The position numbers were made by a program, and so were the translations under genes. A stretch of DNA of 64,000 bases from DATMER01 sp035536935 (lineage in GTDB: Bacteria; Acidobacteriota; Thermoanaerobaculia; Multivoradales; UBA5704). Where the stretch lies: the NCBI GenBank assembly GCA_035536935.1, contig DATLNC010000183.1:1-64000 (forward strand), given 5' to 3'. The stretch's first letter is position 1. Every line of letters begins with the position of its first letter. The notes beneath the pieces are model-generated. The model was not told where the DNA came from. It ran no database searches and saw only the letters and a list, made by a program, of their open reading frames with translations. Of the stretch, positions 42,259-51,125 are shown in pieces.

Positions 42259-43101
42259 TCAGGCCGGGCCTCGTCCGGAGGAGAACCCGGAGGAGAAAAG
42301 ACCGCCGCCGGCCGCGGCCTCTTCCTGGGACTCTCCCGTGCGGACCGCGCCGTACCGCCGCTCCCGTCCCTGGTAGGCGAGGATGGCTTCGAACAGGTCG
42401 CGCCGGCGGAAGTCCGGCCATAATGTCTGGGTCACCCAGATCTCGGTGTAGGCGATCTGCCAGAGCAGGAAGTTGCTCACCCGCAGCTCGCCCGAGGTGC
42501 GGACGAGCAGGTCCGGATCCGGCTGGCCCGAGGTGTAGAGATAGCGGTTGAGCGTCTCTTCGTCGATGTCGGCGTGCTTGCCTGCGGCCCAGTCGGCCAC
42601 GATGCGGCGGCAGGCATCGACGATCTCGCAGCGCCCCGAGTAGTTGAGGGCGATGTTGAAGCTCATCCCCCGGCAATTCCGGGTGGCTTCGAGGGTGGCC
42701 TCGATCTCGCGCACGACGCTCGGGTCGAGCTCCTGCCAGCGGCCGATGGCATGGAACCGGATGTCGTTGTCGACCAGGTTCTGCCGCTCCTTGCGCACGT
42801 ACTCCTTGAGCAGGTTCATCAAGGTCCAGACCTCGAAGCGGGGCCGCTTCCAGTTCTCGACCGAGAACGCATAGAGGGTGAGCACGTCGAGCCCGAGCTG
42901 GGCCGAGGACTCCACCGTGTCGCGCACGGCCGCGACGCCCGCCCGGTGCCCTTCGACCCGGGGCAGGTTGCGCGATTTCGCCCACCGGCCGTTGCCATCC
43001 ATGATGATGGCGACGTGCCGCGGCAGCCGGGTCAGGTCCATCCGGCGGACGATCAGCTCTTCGGGTGAGCCAGGGGGGGCGAGTTTGGAAATATCGGCCA
43101 T
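42259..43101 (-). CDS. uppS: Undecaprenyl diphosphate synthase (cis-isoprenyl transferase)
   Basis: 280 residues. Signature HVAIIMDGNGRWAKSRNLPR (diphosphate-binding Asp), GHRAGVAAVRDTV, YAFSVENWKRP and the C-terminal DLLVRTSGELRVSNFLLWQ. Makes the C55 lipid carrier for cell-wall synthesis. A 30-residue Gly-rich tail extends past the family end. Between truA and cdsA. Confidence 0.97.
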   Translation of the reverse strand: MADISKLAPPGSPEELIVRRMDLTRLPRHVAIIMDGNGRWAKSRNLPRVEGHRAGVAAVRDTVESSAQLGLDVLTLYAFSVENWKRPRFEVWTLMNLLKEYVRKERQNLVDNDIRFHAIGRWQELDPSVVREIEATLEATRNCRGMSFNIALNYSGRCEIVDACRRIVADWAAGKHADIDEETLNRYLYTSGQPDPDLLVRTSGELRVSNFLLWQIAYTEIWVTQTLWPDFRRRDLFEAILAYQGRERRYGAVRTGESQEEAAAGGGLFSSGFSSGRGPA

Positions 43102-43113
43102 GTCGAAGGTCCC

Positions 43114-43863
43114 TTAAGGTACCACAACCACCGGATAAGACACGGTCTCCAGAATCAGGCCATGGGCCGGTGCGGTGGGTCCGGCCGCAGAGCGGGGCCG
43201 GCCGGAGAGGAGGTCGGCAAGCTCTTCCGGATCACGCCGGCCGAGGCCTACCTCGATCAACGTTCCCACGAGAGCACGAACCATGCCGCGCAGGAACCCG
43301 TCCCCCGTGATCGTAAAGCGCAACTCGTCTCCCTGTTCCAGCCAGCCGGCGGCGAAGACGCGGCGGAACGGCTGGCCGTGGCTCCCTCCGGCCAGGGCGA
43401 ACGCCGAGAAGTCGTGCCTTCCGGGGAGAAAAGAGGCCGCCGACTGCATCCGGATCAGGTCGATCTTCGCCGGCACCTGGACCGCGAACGGCGCATCCAG
43501 AGGGGAGAGCACCTCGGCGCGGCTCAGCCGGTAGCTGTACTCCTTGCCGACCGCGCTCTTGCGGGCATGGAAGTCCTCGTCCACCAGCCCGGCGGCCATC
43601 ACCCGGACGTCCCCGGGCAGGTGCCGGTTGACCCCATGGACCAGGGCCCGGTGAGGGAGCGGCCGGGGGAGGTCCAGGTGGGCGACCTGCCCCCGCGCAT
43701 GGACCCCGGCGTCGGTGCGGCTCGCCCCGGTTACCCGGATGGGGGAGTCCACCAATTTCGCGAGGGCTTCCTCCACGATCTCCTGCACGGTCAGGGCGTT
43801 GTCCTGGCGTTGCCAGCCGGCGTAGCGCTCGCCCCGGTAAGAGATGGTCAGGCGGGCTCTCAT
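43114..43863 (-). CDS. truA: tRNA pseudouridine38-40 synthase
   Basis: 249 residues. ATG 43863 overlaps the stop of the upstream glycosyltransferase gene (ATGA). Catalytic Asp in GASRTDAGVHARGQVAHL; other motifs RLTISYRGERYAGWQRQ, FHARKSAVGKEYSYRL and FLRGMVRALVGTLIEVG are intact. The longer frame upstream of this start has no family character and belongs to the shadow of the neighbouring gene. Confidence 0.96.
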   Translation of the reverse strand: MRARLTISYRGERYAGWQRQDNALTVQEIVEEALAKLVDSPIRVTGASRTDAGVHARGQVAHLDLPRPLPHRALVHGVNRHLPGDVRVMAAGLVDEDFHARKSAVGKEYSYRLSRAEVLSPLDAPFAVQVPAKIDLIRMQSAASFLPGRHDFSAFALAGGSHGQPFRRVFAAGWLEQGDELRFTITGDGFLRGMVRALVGTLIEVGLGRRDPEELADLLSGRPRSAAGPTAPAHGLILETVSYPVVVVP

Positions 43864-45206
43864 GACTTGATCATCAGCAACCCGAACGGCACCCAGATCG
43901 CCAGAAACACCCCGGGCCAGAGCGGAGTCAGGTACGACAGCAGGATCAACCCCGAAAGCACCAGCCATGCCCGCTGCCGGAGGAGCGCCGCCCAGGGAAG
44001 CACCCAGAGTAGATACCAGGGGTACACCGTCGCCGAAAGGAGCAGGAGAGTGCCAAAAAGGCGTCCTGTCCCGACAATTGGGTCGGTCTCCCGAAGCGAG
44101 CGCAGGACCGCCACCGTCATTCCAAGGGCGAGAAGGAGCTTGGCCAGGAGCTGGGGATAGAGGTAGGGATACACCCAATCCCAGGCGTACCACATCTCTG
44201 TCCGGCGCTCCAGAGCCTCCAGTCCCCGGGCGATCGCCGGGGCAAGCCCGGCGGTATCCATCAGGCGCCAGAGCGGCTCGTAGACCGGACCGTTGAACTC
44301 CCAGGAGATCCCGTAGGTAAGGAGGCCGGGCGGAATCCCCCCGGTCGCGGATACGACCGGAAGAGCTGCCGCCGCGATCAAGACGGCCGCCGTTCCCAGG
44401 AGCCGGACACCGCTCTGGCGCGTCCACATGGGCAGGGCCGCGACCGGGAGAATCTTGGCGAGGGCTCCGGCCGCTGCCCAGATCCCTGAAACGACCTCCC
44501 TCCCCCGGGTCAGGGCGAGCACCGCTCCCACCGTCGCCGCCACCCCCAGGGCGTCGACATGCCCCATGCCCGAAACTTCCAGGAGGACGAGCGGGTTCCA
44601 GGCATACCAGGCGATCCTCCCCTCGGGGAGACCCCGCTGACGGGCGAGCCGGAGGAGCAACGCGCAGGTCCCCAGGTCGGCGGCGGTGGCCAGGAGCTTC
44701 CATCCCAGGAGAGGAAACGGGAGCCGGCTGGCTATACTGAACAGCGTTATCGATAGCGGCGGGTACACCGTCGGGATCTCGGTATGGGGCAGGCGCTGCC
44801 ACACCTCGTCGCGAAAAGGGATAAGCTCAGGGGCCGCCGGCGGCAGGGCGTAGGGATTCAGGCCGGCCAGGGCGACCTTCCCGTCCCAGAGATAGCGCAG
44901 CGCGTCGTCCGACAGCGTGAGCGGCAAAAGCAGCAGCGGCAGTCTGAGCAGCAAGGACCCGAGGAGAATCGCCCTGCCGGGGAGCGCGGCCGTTTCGAGT
45001 CGGCCGGATATGAAGGCGAGCCAGAGGAAGCCCGAGCCGAGAAGAATGAGAGTGAGCGGAAGCCGATGAGAGAGATCCGAGAGCAACGCCAGGCCTACGG
45101 TTGTCCCCATCAGAGGGCCCACCAGCGGGAGCGCCAGCGCCAGGACGGCTTGGCGAGAGAAGGCTTGCCGGGATGAGCTTTCCGGGTGCAGCGATCCTGC
45201 TGACAA
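43860..45206 (-). CDS. GT87-like membrane glycosyltransferase
   Basis: Up to 448 residues with about ten membrane helices. The motif LSDDALRYLWDGKVALAGLN, a likely catalytic Asp pair in the first outer loop, and NPYALPP resemble GT-C polyprenol-phosphate sugar transferases of the DUF2029/GT87 group. The start is unclear: TTG 45206 overlaps the divergent GT2 gene by 34 bases, while GTG 45122 and ATG 45110 would avoid it but clip the first helix. Donor and acceptor unknown. Overlap with truA suggests coupling. Confidence 0.8.
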   Translation of the reverse strand: MSAGSLHPESSSRQAFSRQAVLALALPLVGPLMGTTVGLALLSDLSHRLPLTLILLGSGFLWLAFISGRLETAALPGRAILLGSLLLRLPLLLLPLTLSDDALRYLWDGKVALAGLNPYALPPAAPELIPFRDEVWQRLPHTEIPTVYPPLSITLFSIASRLPFPLLGWKLLATAADLGTCALLLRLARQRGLPEGRIAWYAWNPLVLLEVSGMGHVDALGVAATVGAVLALTRGREVVSGIWAAAGALAKILPVAALPMWTRQSGVRLLGTAAVLIAAAALPVVSATGGIPPGLLTYGISWEFNGPVYEPLWRLMDTAGLAPAIARGLEALERRTEMWYAWDWVYPYLYPQLLAKLLLALGMTVAVLRSLRETDPIVGTGRLFGTLLLLSATVYPWYLLWVLPWAALLRQRAWLVLSGLILLSYLTPLWPGVFLAIWVPFGLLMIKS

Positions 45207-46654
45207 TCTATTACCTCGTTCTGGGAGTCCTCGCCTTCTACGGCCTGCACCGCCTGGCTCTGGTGATGGTGTATCTGAGGACGCGCCGGCGCATTCCGCC
45301 TCGCCCTGCCGATCCTCCGGAGTGGCCCGTGGTCACGGTGCAGCTCCCACTCTACAACGAGATGTACGTGGCCCAGCGGCTCATCGAAGCCGTCTGCCGG
45401 CTCGACTATCCGCGCGACCGGCTGGAGATCCAGGTCCTCGACGACTCGACCGACGAGACGACCGGCATCGTGGCCCGGGTGGTGGAAGAGCAGCGCCGCC
45501 TCGGGATCGACGTCCATCACCTCCACCGGACCGACCGCCGCGGCTTCAAGGCCGGAGCGCTGGAAGCCGGCCTCGAGCGGGCCCGGGGTGAGCTGATCGC
45601 CATCTTCGACGCCGACTTCGTGCCGCAATCCGAGTTTCTCCGGCAGGCGGTGCCGCACTTCTCCGATCCGGGGCTGGGGATGGTCCAGGGGAGCTGGGCG
45701 CACATCAACCGGGGTTATTCGCTGCTCACCCGCGCCCAGGCGATCCTCCTCGACGGCCACTTCCTGATCGAGCACACGGCGCGCAACCGGGGCGGCTGCT
45801 TCTTCAACTTCAACGGCACGGCCGGGGTCTGGAGGCGGGAGGCCATCCTCCTGCCGGGCGGCTGGCAGCACGACACTTTGACCGAAGATCTCGACCTTTC
45901 CTACCGGGCGCAGCTCGCGGGCTGGAAGTTCCTCTACCTGCCGGACCTGGCCGTCCCCTCCGAGCTGCCGGTGGACATCAACGGCTTCAAGGGGCAGCAG
46001 TACCGCTGGACCAAGGGCTCGGTCCAGACCGGCCGCAAGCTCCTGGGCCGGATCCTGCGCGCGCCGCTTCCCTGGAAAGTGAAGTTCGAGGCCTTCGTCC
46101 ACCTGACCAACAACACCAGCTACGCGCTGATGGTGGTCATGGCGCTCCTGATCTTCCCGGCCATGCTCATCCGCGCCGATTCCTCTTGGTGGGACATGCT
46201 GATCATCGATCTGCCTCTCTTCCTGGCGGCGACGGTCTCGGTGCTGATCTTCTACATGGCGAGCCAGTCCGCGGCGGGCCTCGGCTGGAAGGCGCAGGTG
46301 CGCTACCTGCCGGCGGTGATGGGGCTGGGGATCGGGCTGTCGGTGAACAATGCGCGGGCGGTGCTCTCCGGGCTGTTCCAGCGCGGCGGCACCTTCCATC
46401 GCACACCCAAGTACCGGATCGAGCACCAGGGCGAGGACTGGCTCAAGAAGCGCTACCGCTCGGGCCGCAACGTCTCGCTCTGGATCGAGCTGCTGATGGC
46501 CCTGTACTTCCTCTCCTGCTTCATCTACGCGGTGGTCCACAGGATGTGGATCTCCCTGCCCTTCCTCCTCCTCTTCGTCCAAGGCTACACATACATGACC
46601 GTCCTCGCGCTTCTGCCCGCGTTTCGGGACCGCGAGTCGCGCCCGGCCGCCTGA
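45173..46654 (+). CDS. Family 2 membrane glycosyltransferase (cellulose-synthase-like)
   Basis: 493 residues from ATG 45173. An N-terminal membrane helix, then a processive GT-A domain: VTVQLPLYNEMYVAQRLIEA, LDDSTDETT, IFDADFVPQ (DxD), HDTLTEDLDLSYRAQ (TED) and QQYRWTKGSVQT (QxxRW). Several C-terminal helices follow. Similar enzymes make beta-glucans or glucosylate lipids. Divergent from the GT87-like gene, with which it may share a glycan or glycolipid pathway (inference from adjacency). Confidence 0.9.
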   Translation: MSFPGAAILLTIYYLVLGVLAFYGLHRLALVMVYLRTRRRIPPRPADPPEWPVVTVQLPLYNEMYVAQRLIEAVCRLDYPRDRLEIQVLDDSTDETTGIVARVVEEQRRLGIDVHHLHRTDRRGFKAGALEAGLERARGELIAIFDADFVPQSEFLRQAVPHFSDPGLGMVQGSWAHINRGYSLLTRAQAILLDGHFLIEHTARNRGGCFFNFNGTAGVWRREAILLPGGWQHDTLTEDLDLSYRAQLAGWKFLYLPDLAVPSELPVDINGFKGQQYRWTKGSVQTGRKLLGRILRAPLPWKVKFEAFVHLTNNTSYALMVVMALLIFPAMLIRADSSWWDMLIIDLPLFLAATVSVLIFYMASQSAAGLGWKAQVRYLPAVMGLGIGLSVNNARAVLSGLFQRGGTFHRTPKYRIEHQGEDWLKKRYRSGRNVSLWIELLMALYFLSCFIYAVVHRMWISLPFLLLFVQGYTYMTVLALLPAFRDRESRPAA

Positions 46655-46720
46655 CGGGCGTACCCCTTGCAGCTTTTGCGGGAACCGGAAGCCTCCGGGT
46701 ACCGTCCAAGGGTGAGGGGC

Positions 46721-46726
46721 TAAAAT
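46721..46726 (+). promoter_or_regulatory. Putative -10 element close to GNAT gene start
   Basis: TAAAAT six bases before ATG 46733. No Shine-Dalgarno, no clear -35. Confidence 0.4.
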
Positions 46727-46732
46727 AGTCGT

Positions 46733-47299
46733 ATGGCCTTCATGGAGCGCATCACACCCCAGGAAGTGACCTTGCGGCCCGCGGTGCCGCGGGATGCAGA
46801 CCTGCTGCGCCAATGGCGGGCGGAGCCCAGCGTCCGGCGTTATCAGCCGCTGAACGAGCTGCCGACGGCGCAGCTCCGGGCGGACGTGGCGAGCCAGCGG
46901 ATGCCCGACCTCTACCGGGGCCGGGGAGAGAAGTTCCAGTGGATCGTGCAGGTGGACGGCGAGGCGGCCGGCTGGATCACGCTGGTGGTGAGCAATTGGG
47001 AGCACGGCCTGGCCGAGGTCGGCTACGCGCTCACCACCGCCTTCCAAGGGTTGGGAGTGATGACCGACGCCCTGCAGGTGCTCCTCGACGACCTTTTCCT
47101 GAACACCCTCCTCGAAAGAGTCGAGGCCCGCTGTGCGACCGAGAACGTGGGCTCGCAGCGGGTCCTGGAGAAGAACGGCTTCCAGCGCGAAGGCCACCTC
47201 AAGGGCTACTTCAAGCTCCGCGGGCGGAGAGTGGACAACTACCTCTTCGGCCTGCTTCGAGACGACTACCTCGCCCGACGCCGGGGGCCGGGGCGGTAG
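46733..47299 (+). CDS. GNAT acetyltransferase (RimJ/RimL type)
   Basis: 188 residues. ITPQEVTLRPAVPRDADLLR opens the fold; GYALTTAFQGLGVMTDALQV carries the acetyl-CoA pyrophosphate loop (Q-x-x-G-x-x/A), and RCATENVGSQRVLEKNGFQREG is the typical late strand-helix. Acts on protein N-termini, small amines or antibiotics in other members; substrate not inferable. Alone between GT2 and Uma2 genes. Confidence 0.9.
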   Translation: MAFMERITPQEVTLRPAVPRDADLLRQWRAEPSVRRYQPLNELPTAQLRADVASQRMPDLYRGRGEKFQWIVQVDGEAAGWITLVVSNWEHGLAEVGYALTTAFQGLGVMTDALQVLLDDLFLNTLLERVEARCATENVGSQRVLEKNGFQREGHLKGYFKLRGRRVDNYLFGLLRDDYLARRRGPGR

Positions 47300-47351
47300 A
47301 TGTGCCTCTATCCGCGACGCCTGATATCCTGAGCTGGAATCGAGTTAGGAC

Positions 47352-47969
47352 ATGAGCACCCGGCCCGCTATTGCCAACGCCCCTGAGTACGAGCCCTCGA
47401 CGATTGAGGAGTTCCTCGCCTGGGAGGATGACAGATGGGCGGAGTGGGTGGACGGGAAAGTCATCCGAATGGCGGCAGTCACCTACGGACATCAGGAGAT
47501 CGTCGGCTTTCTTTGGGGACTTCTGAGCCTCTACATCGAAGCGCACGACCTGGGCTGGATCACGGCGGCCCCGTACGCGATGCATCTGCCCAGTCGCCAG
47601 AGGGTGAGGGAGCCGGATCTGCTTTTCGTATCGCGCGAGCACCTGGCTCTTCGCAGGGACCTCTACCTGGACGGCGCCGCGGATCTCGTGGTCGAGGTCG
47701 TCTCGCTTGACAGCCGCAGGCGGGACCGGGTCGAGAAGGTCATCGACTATGAGACGGAGGGCGTCCGGGAGTACTGGCTGATCGACCCTCGCCGCAGGCA
47801 GGTGGAGCTTCGGCGCTTGGGCGAGGATGGCCGCTACAGCCTGGTCGAGCCCGAGGAGGGGATTTTCACCTCCTCGGCCATCCCGGGATTCCGGCTCCGC
47901 ATCGACTGGCTCTGGCAGCAACCCAAGCCGAAGCTCCTCGACGCCGCCCGCGAGCTGGGCCTCTTCTGA
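47352..47969 (+). CDS. Uma2 family (DUF820) putative restriction-like endonuclease
   Basis: 205 residues. PD-(D/E)xK-like core: VREPDLLFVS (acidic D), LVVEVVSLDSRRRDRVEK (E-x-x then basic) and DYETEGVREYWLIDPRRR, all usual Uma2 features. No methyltransferase partner is next to it. The family is abundant in cyanobacteria, Chloroflexi and relatives, and its physiological function is not established. Array C starts 22 bases after the stop codon. Confidence 0.88.
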   Translation: MSTRPAIANAPEYEPSTIEEFLAWEDDRWAEWVDGKVIRMAAVTYGHQEIVGFLWGLLSLYIEAHDLGWITAAPYAMHLPSRQRVREPDLLFVSREHLALRRDLYLDGAADLVVEVVSLDSRRRDRVEKVIDYETEGVREYWLIDPRRRQVELRRLGEDGRYSLVEPEEGIFTSSAIPGFRLRIDWLWQQPKPKLLDAARELGLF

Positions 47970-47990
47970 GAGGGTGTTTCTGCCGCCGGG

Positions 47991-48354
47991 CCGATTTGAG
48001 GGGCTTAGACTCGATCCAAGAAGCCTAGACCGGGTTCAAGGAGCTTGGATCCGTCCGAAGAAGCTCCGGGCCGATTTAAGCGGCTTGAATCGGATCTAAG
48101 AGGCTTAGAGCCCGATTCAAGCGGCTCCGACCGGATTTAAGAAGCTTAAATCGGATCTAAGAGGCTTGTGTCCGTCCCAAGAGGCTCAGATCCGATCTAA
48201 GAAGCTTCGAGCCGGATTCAAGGAGCTTAGATCCCATCCAAGAAGCTCAGACCGGAATTAAGAGGCTTGGATCCGATCTGAGAAGCTTCGAGCCGATCCA
48301 CGGATTTTGGGACGGTTTCAAGGAACGTGGGGCCGGTCCAAGCGGCTTACAGCG
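47991..48354. repeat. Array C: about 18 degenerate 20-bp units, core GATCYAAGARGCTTRGATC
   Basis: The GCTT (or variant) of successive units falls at 48003, 48023, 48043, 48063, 48083, 48103, 48124, 48144, 48164, 48184, 48204, 48225, 48245, 48265, 48285, about 48305, about 48325 and 48345: 20-bp steps with two of 21. Each unit is close to a palindrome, GATCYAAG-ARG-CTTRGATC, and neighbouring units share their GATC flanks. Unrelated in sequence to arrays A and B. It lies between the convergent Uma2 and pcrA genes and contains no credible gene. Confidence 0.92.
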
Positions 48355-48473
48355 CCTGAATCATCTCCGCGATGCCAGCGCGGATCAGGGCAACGGAAAT
48401 CGCGGCGAGGAACAGGCTCGACACCTTTCCGACCGTCCGGCAGGGAGGAGATGAGCTGGTTGCTTTCTTCCCC
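48355..48473. other. Spacer between array C and pcrA
   Basis: Holds no convincing gene. A 25-codon minus-strand frame ending at 48347 reads like a hydrophobic helix and may be a decayed gene end, but it is too short to call. Confidence 0.4.
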
Positions 48474-50786
48474 CTACAGCATCTCCAGGTTCGCGAACTT
48501 CGCCACCAGCTTCCTCTTCCCCGCCTTCTCGAAGAAGACGGTGAGCCTCATCTCTTCCCCCTGACCCTCCATCTCCAGGACGACTCCGGCGCCGAGGGTG
48601 GGGTGGCGCACCCGGCTGCCGCGCTTGATCGGACGCCGGGGGACGGCGCTCTCGTCCGGCTCGGGGACCACCACGCGGCCAGTTGGACGCGGAGTGTACG
48701 GAGAGGGAACCGAGGGACGGGGGGCGGGCTGGAAAGAAGATGAGCGCGCCGGAGGAGCCGCCTGCGGGGGCGCGGCCTGGCCGAAGAAGGAGTAGATTCC
48801 CTGGGCGCGCTCGGTCACCCGGCCCGACAGGTAGAGGTCGGGGCTGTGGTGGACGTCGACGAGCTGGTCCGGCAGCTCTTGAAGGAACGGCGACTCCATC
48901 TGGTCCTGATAGCGGCCGGCGATGCGGCGCCTCCGGCAGCAGGTCAGGTACAGCTTTTCCCGCGCCCGGGTCATCCCGACGTAGAGCAGGCGGCGCTCCT
49001 CCTCGATGTCGTCCCTCGCGCCCTGGGAGTTGAAGTGCGGAAGGAGCCCTTCCTCGAGACCTGCCACCACCACCGCCTTGAACTCCAGACCCTTGGCGCT
49101 GTGCAGGGTCATCAGCGAGACCCCCTTTTCCACTTGGAGTGAGTCGAGGTCCGTCACCAGGGCAATGTGGTCGAGGAAGGCGGTCAGGAGATCCTCGTCG
49201 CCCTGGTTGTAGCTGCTCGCCTCGGTGAACTCCTGGGCGGCGGAGAGGAACTCCTGGATGTTCTCCAGCCGGGCGACGTCGTCCGGATCATCCTGGTTGT
49301 AGAGCTTGGCGTAGCCGGTGTCGTCGAGCAGCCGGTCGAGCAGGGCGGGCAGCGGCAGACCCTGGGACGCCTCCTGAAGGCCCACGATCAGGTCGCGGAA
49401 CTTGCGCAGGGCCGTGGCGCTGCGGGCAGGGAGCGTGCCCAGGTCGTCGAGATAGAGAACGTCCCAGATCGGCTGGCCGAGCTGGACCGCCCGGTCGCGC
49501 AGCAGCTCCAGGGTGGACTTGCCGATGCTCCTCGGCGGCTGGTTGATGATCCGGCCCAGGGAGAAGTTGTCCCGCGGGTTGCGCAGGACCCGCAGATAGG
49601 CGACCAGGTCCTTGATCTCGGCCCGGTCGTAGAAGCGGACGCCGCCGACCAGCGAGTAGGGGATCTCGCGCTTGAGCAGCTCGTCTTCGATCGCCCGGGT
49701 CTGGGCGTTGGTGCGCACCAGAACCGCGAGGTCCCCGAGCTTGTACTGGTGGCGGAGCTTCTGGATGCGGTCCACGATCCAGTTGGCCTCGTCGCCCTCG
49801 TCCGTGGCCTTGTAGAGCTCGGCCTTGGGGCCGGCGCCGTGCTCGGTCCACAGGCGCTTGCCCCGGCGGTGGACGTTGTTGGCGATGAGGGCGCCGGAGA
49901 CGTCTAGGATGGTCTGGGTGGAGCGGTAGTTGCGCTCCAGCTTGCGCACCTCGGCGCCGGGGAAGGTCTTCTCGAAGTCGAGGATGTTGTCGAGGTCCGC
50001 GCCGCGCCAGCGGTAGATCCCCTGGTCCTCGTCGCCCACGGCCGTGAGGTTGCCTTCGGGGCCGATCAGCTCCTGGATGAGGCGGAGCTGGGCGTGGTTC
50101 GTGTCCTGGTACTCGTCCACGAGGAGATACCGGGTGCGGCGACGGATCCGCTCCTTGACCTCCGGGTCGTGGGAGAGGAGCTTGACCGATAGTGTCAGGA
50201 GGTCGTCGAAGTCCACGCCGGAGGCCTGGCCGAGGAGCCCCTGGTACTTCCGGTAGAGCGAGGCGACCTTCTTCTCGAAGAAATTGGTGGCGGCCGATTC
50301 GTAGGCCGCAGGCTCGATGAGCTTGTTCTTGGCGCCGCTGATCTGCGAGAGGACCGAGCGCGGCGAGAAGGCGGTCTCGGAGAGCCCCTCGGCCGAGAGC
50401 GCCTCCTTGACCAGGCCGAGCTGGTCGGAGGTGTCGAGGATGGCAAAGTCCCGCCGCAGGCCGACCCGCTCGCCATAGCGGCGGAGCAGGATCAGACCAT
50501 AGCGGTGGAAGGTGCCCACGGAGGTGGGGAGCGGATGAAGGCCGAGGAGGTCTTCGACCCGCTCGCGCATCTCGGCCGCCGCCTTGTTGGTGAAGGTCAT
50601 GGCGGCGATGTGGCCGGGATCGACTCCGCGCTCCTCCACGAGCCAGGCGATGCGGTAGGTAATGACGCGGGTCTTGCCCGATCCGGCGCCGGCGAGGACG
50701 AGCTGAGGGCCGTCGCCATGGGTCACGGCGGCGATCTGCTCGGGGTTGAGCTGCTTCTCGAGGTCCTGGGTGCTGGTCCGTCTCAC
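48474..50786 (-). CDS. pcrA: UvrD/PcrA-type ATP-dependent DNA helicase
   Basis: 770 residues, superfamily 1. Q-motif LNPEQIAAVTHGDGP, Walker A LAGAGSGKTRVITYR, motif II LLVDEYQDTN, motif III VGDEDQGIYRWRGA, motif IV-V VSLMTLHSAKGLEFKAVVV and motif VI RRLLYVGMTRAREKLYL. The C-terminus ends in a Tudor-like segment (GSRVRHPTLGAGVVLEMEGQ) typical of PcrA that binds RNA polymerase. Roles in repair and in removing stalled polymerase are by family. Confidence 0.97.
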   Translation of the reverse strand: MRRTSTQDLEKQLNPEQIAAVTHGDGPQLVLAGAGSGKTRVITYRIAWLVEERGVDPGHIAAMTFTNKAAAEMRERVEDLLGLHPLPTSVGTFHRYGLILLRRYGERVGLRRDFAILDTSDQLGLVKEALSAEGLSETAFSPRSVLSQISGAKNKLIEPAAYESAATNFFEKKVASLYRKYQGLLGQASGVDFDDLLTLSVKLLSHDPEVKERIRRRTRYLLVDEYQDTNHAQLRLIQELIGPEGNLTAVGDEDQGIYRWRGADLDNILDFEKTFPGAEVRKLERNYRSTQTILDVSGALIANNVHRRGKRLWTEHGAGPKAELYKATDEGDEANWIVDRIQKLRHQYKLGDLAVLVRTNAQTRAIEDELLKREIPYSLVGGVRFYDRAEIKDLVAYLRVLRNPRDNFSLGRIINQPPRSIGKSTLELLRDRAVQLGQPIWDVLYLDDLGTLPARSATALRKFRDLIVGLQEASQGLPLPALLDRLLDDTGYAKLYNQDDPDDVARLENIQEFLSAAQEFTEASSYNQGDEDLLTAFLDHIALVTDLDSLQVEKGVSLMTLHSAKGLEFKAVVVAGLEEGLLPHFNSQGARDDIEEERRLLYVGMTRAREKLYLTCCRRRRIAGRYQDQMESPFLQELPDQLVDVHHSPDLYLSGRVTERAQGIYSFFGQAAPPQAAPPARSSSFQPAPRPSVPSPYTPRPTGRVVVPEPDESAVPRRPIKRGSRVRHPTLGAGVVLEMEGQGEEMRLTVFFEKAGKRKLVAKFANLEML

Positions 50787-50879
50787 GGGGGGAGTTTCTA
50801 CGACGGGCGAGCGGATGGCAAGGGCGCTCCGTCTTCGGATATATTTCCCGTCTTATCGGGACTGAAGCCGGAGGGCGGC

Positions 50880-51125
50880 ATGGGATCAAGGCACCCCTGG
50901 GAGATCACCCTGTGGGAGTTCGTGGAGAAGGTGCGGCGGGATTACGGGATCCAGATCGATCTGGCGGACTTCGATCGGATCACCGTCTTCGAGAGGGCGG
51001 GGCGACGCTATGTCCTATTCATTCGCGATCCGGACGAAATCCTTGAGCTGACCGTCCTCCGGAATCTCTGCTGGCTCTACCATCTGCCTGCTTTGGATTT
51101 CCATCTCGACCCGGAGGAAGATTAA
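50880..51125 (+). CDS. Hypothetical 81-residue protein convergent with HicB-like gene
   Basis: Starts at ATG 50880 after GGAGGG and is much shorter than the open frame. MGSRHPWEITLWEFVEKVRR opens; then GIQIDLADFDRITVFERAGR, and the C-terminus is acidic (DFHLDPEED). Not recognised as a HicA toxin: it lacks the dsRBD-like GxSHxxY motif. Its stop codon overlaps the stop of the HicB-like gene by two to three bases on the opposite strand. The tight convergent overlap hints at a linked pair. Confidence 0.72.
   Translation: MGSRHPWEITLWEFVEKVRRDYGIQIDLADFDRITVFERAGRRYVLFIRDPDEILELTVLRNLCWLYHLPALDFHLDPEED

Noticed and set aside
43864..44802. Long N-terminal extension of truA
   Set aside because: The extension is antisense-frame shadow of the glycosyltransferase gene; TruA length and ATGA overlap fix the start at 43863.
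47991..48354. CRISPR array
   Set aside because: Units are degenerate and 20 bp long in total with no unique spacers of 30 bp or more and no cas genes. The same applies to arrays A and B.
48347..48424. 25-codon minus-strand frame resembling the last membrane helix of a MarC-type transporter
   Set aside because: Too short and with no coding sequence upstream in frame; could be a decayed gene end but not supportable as a gene.
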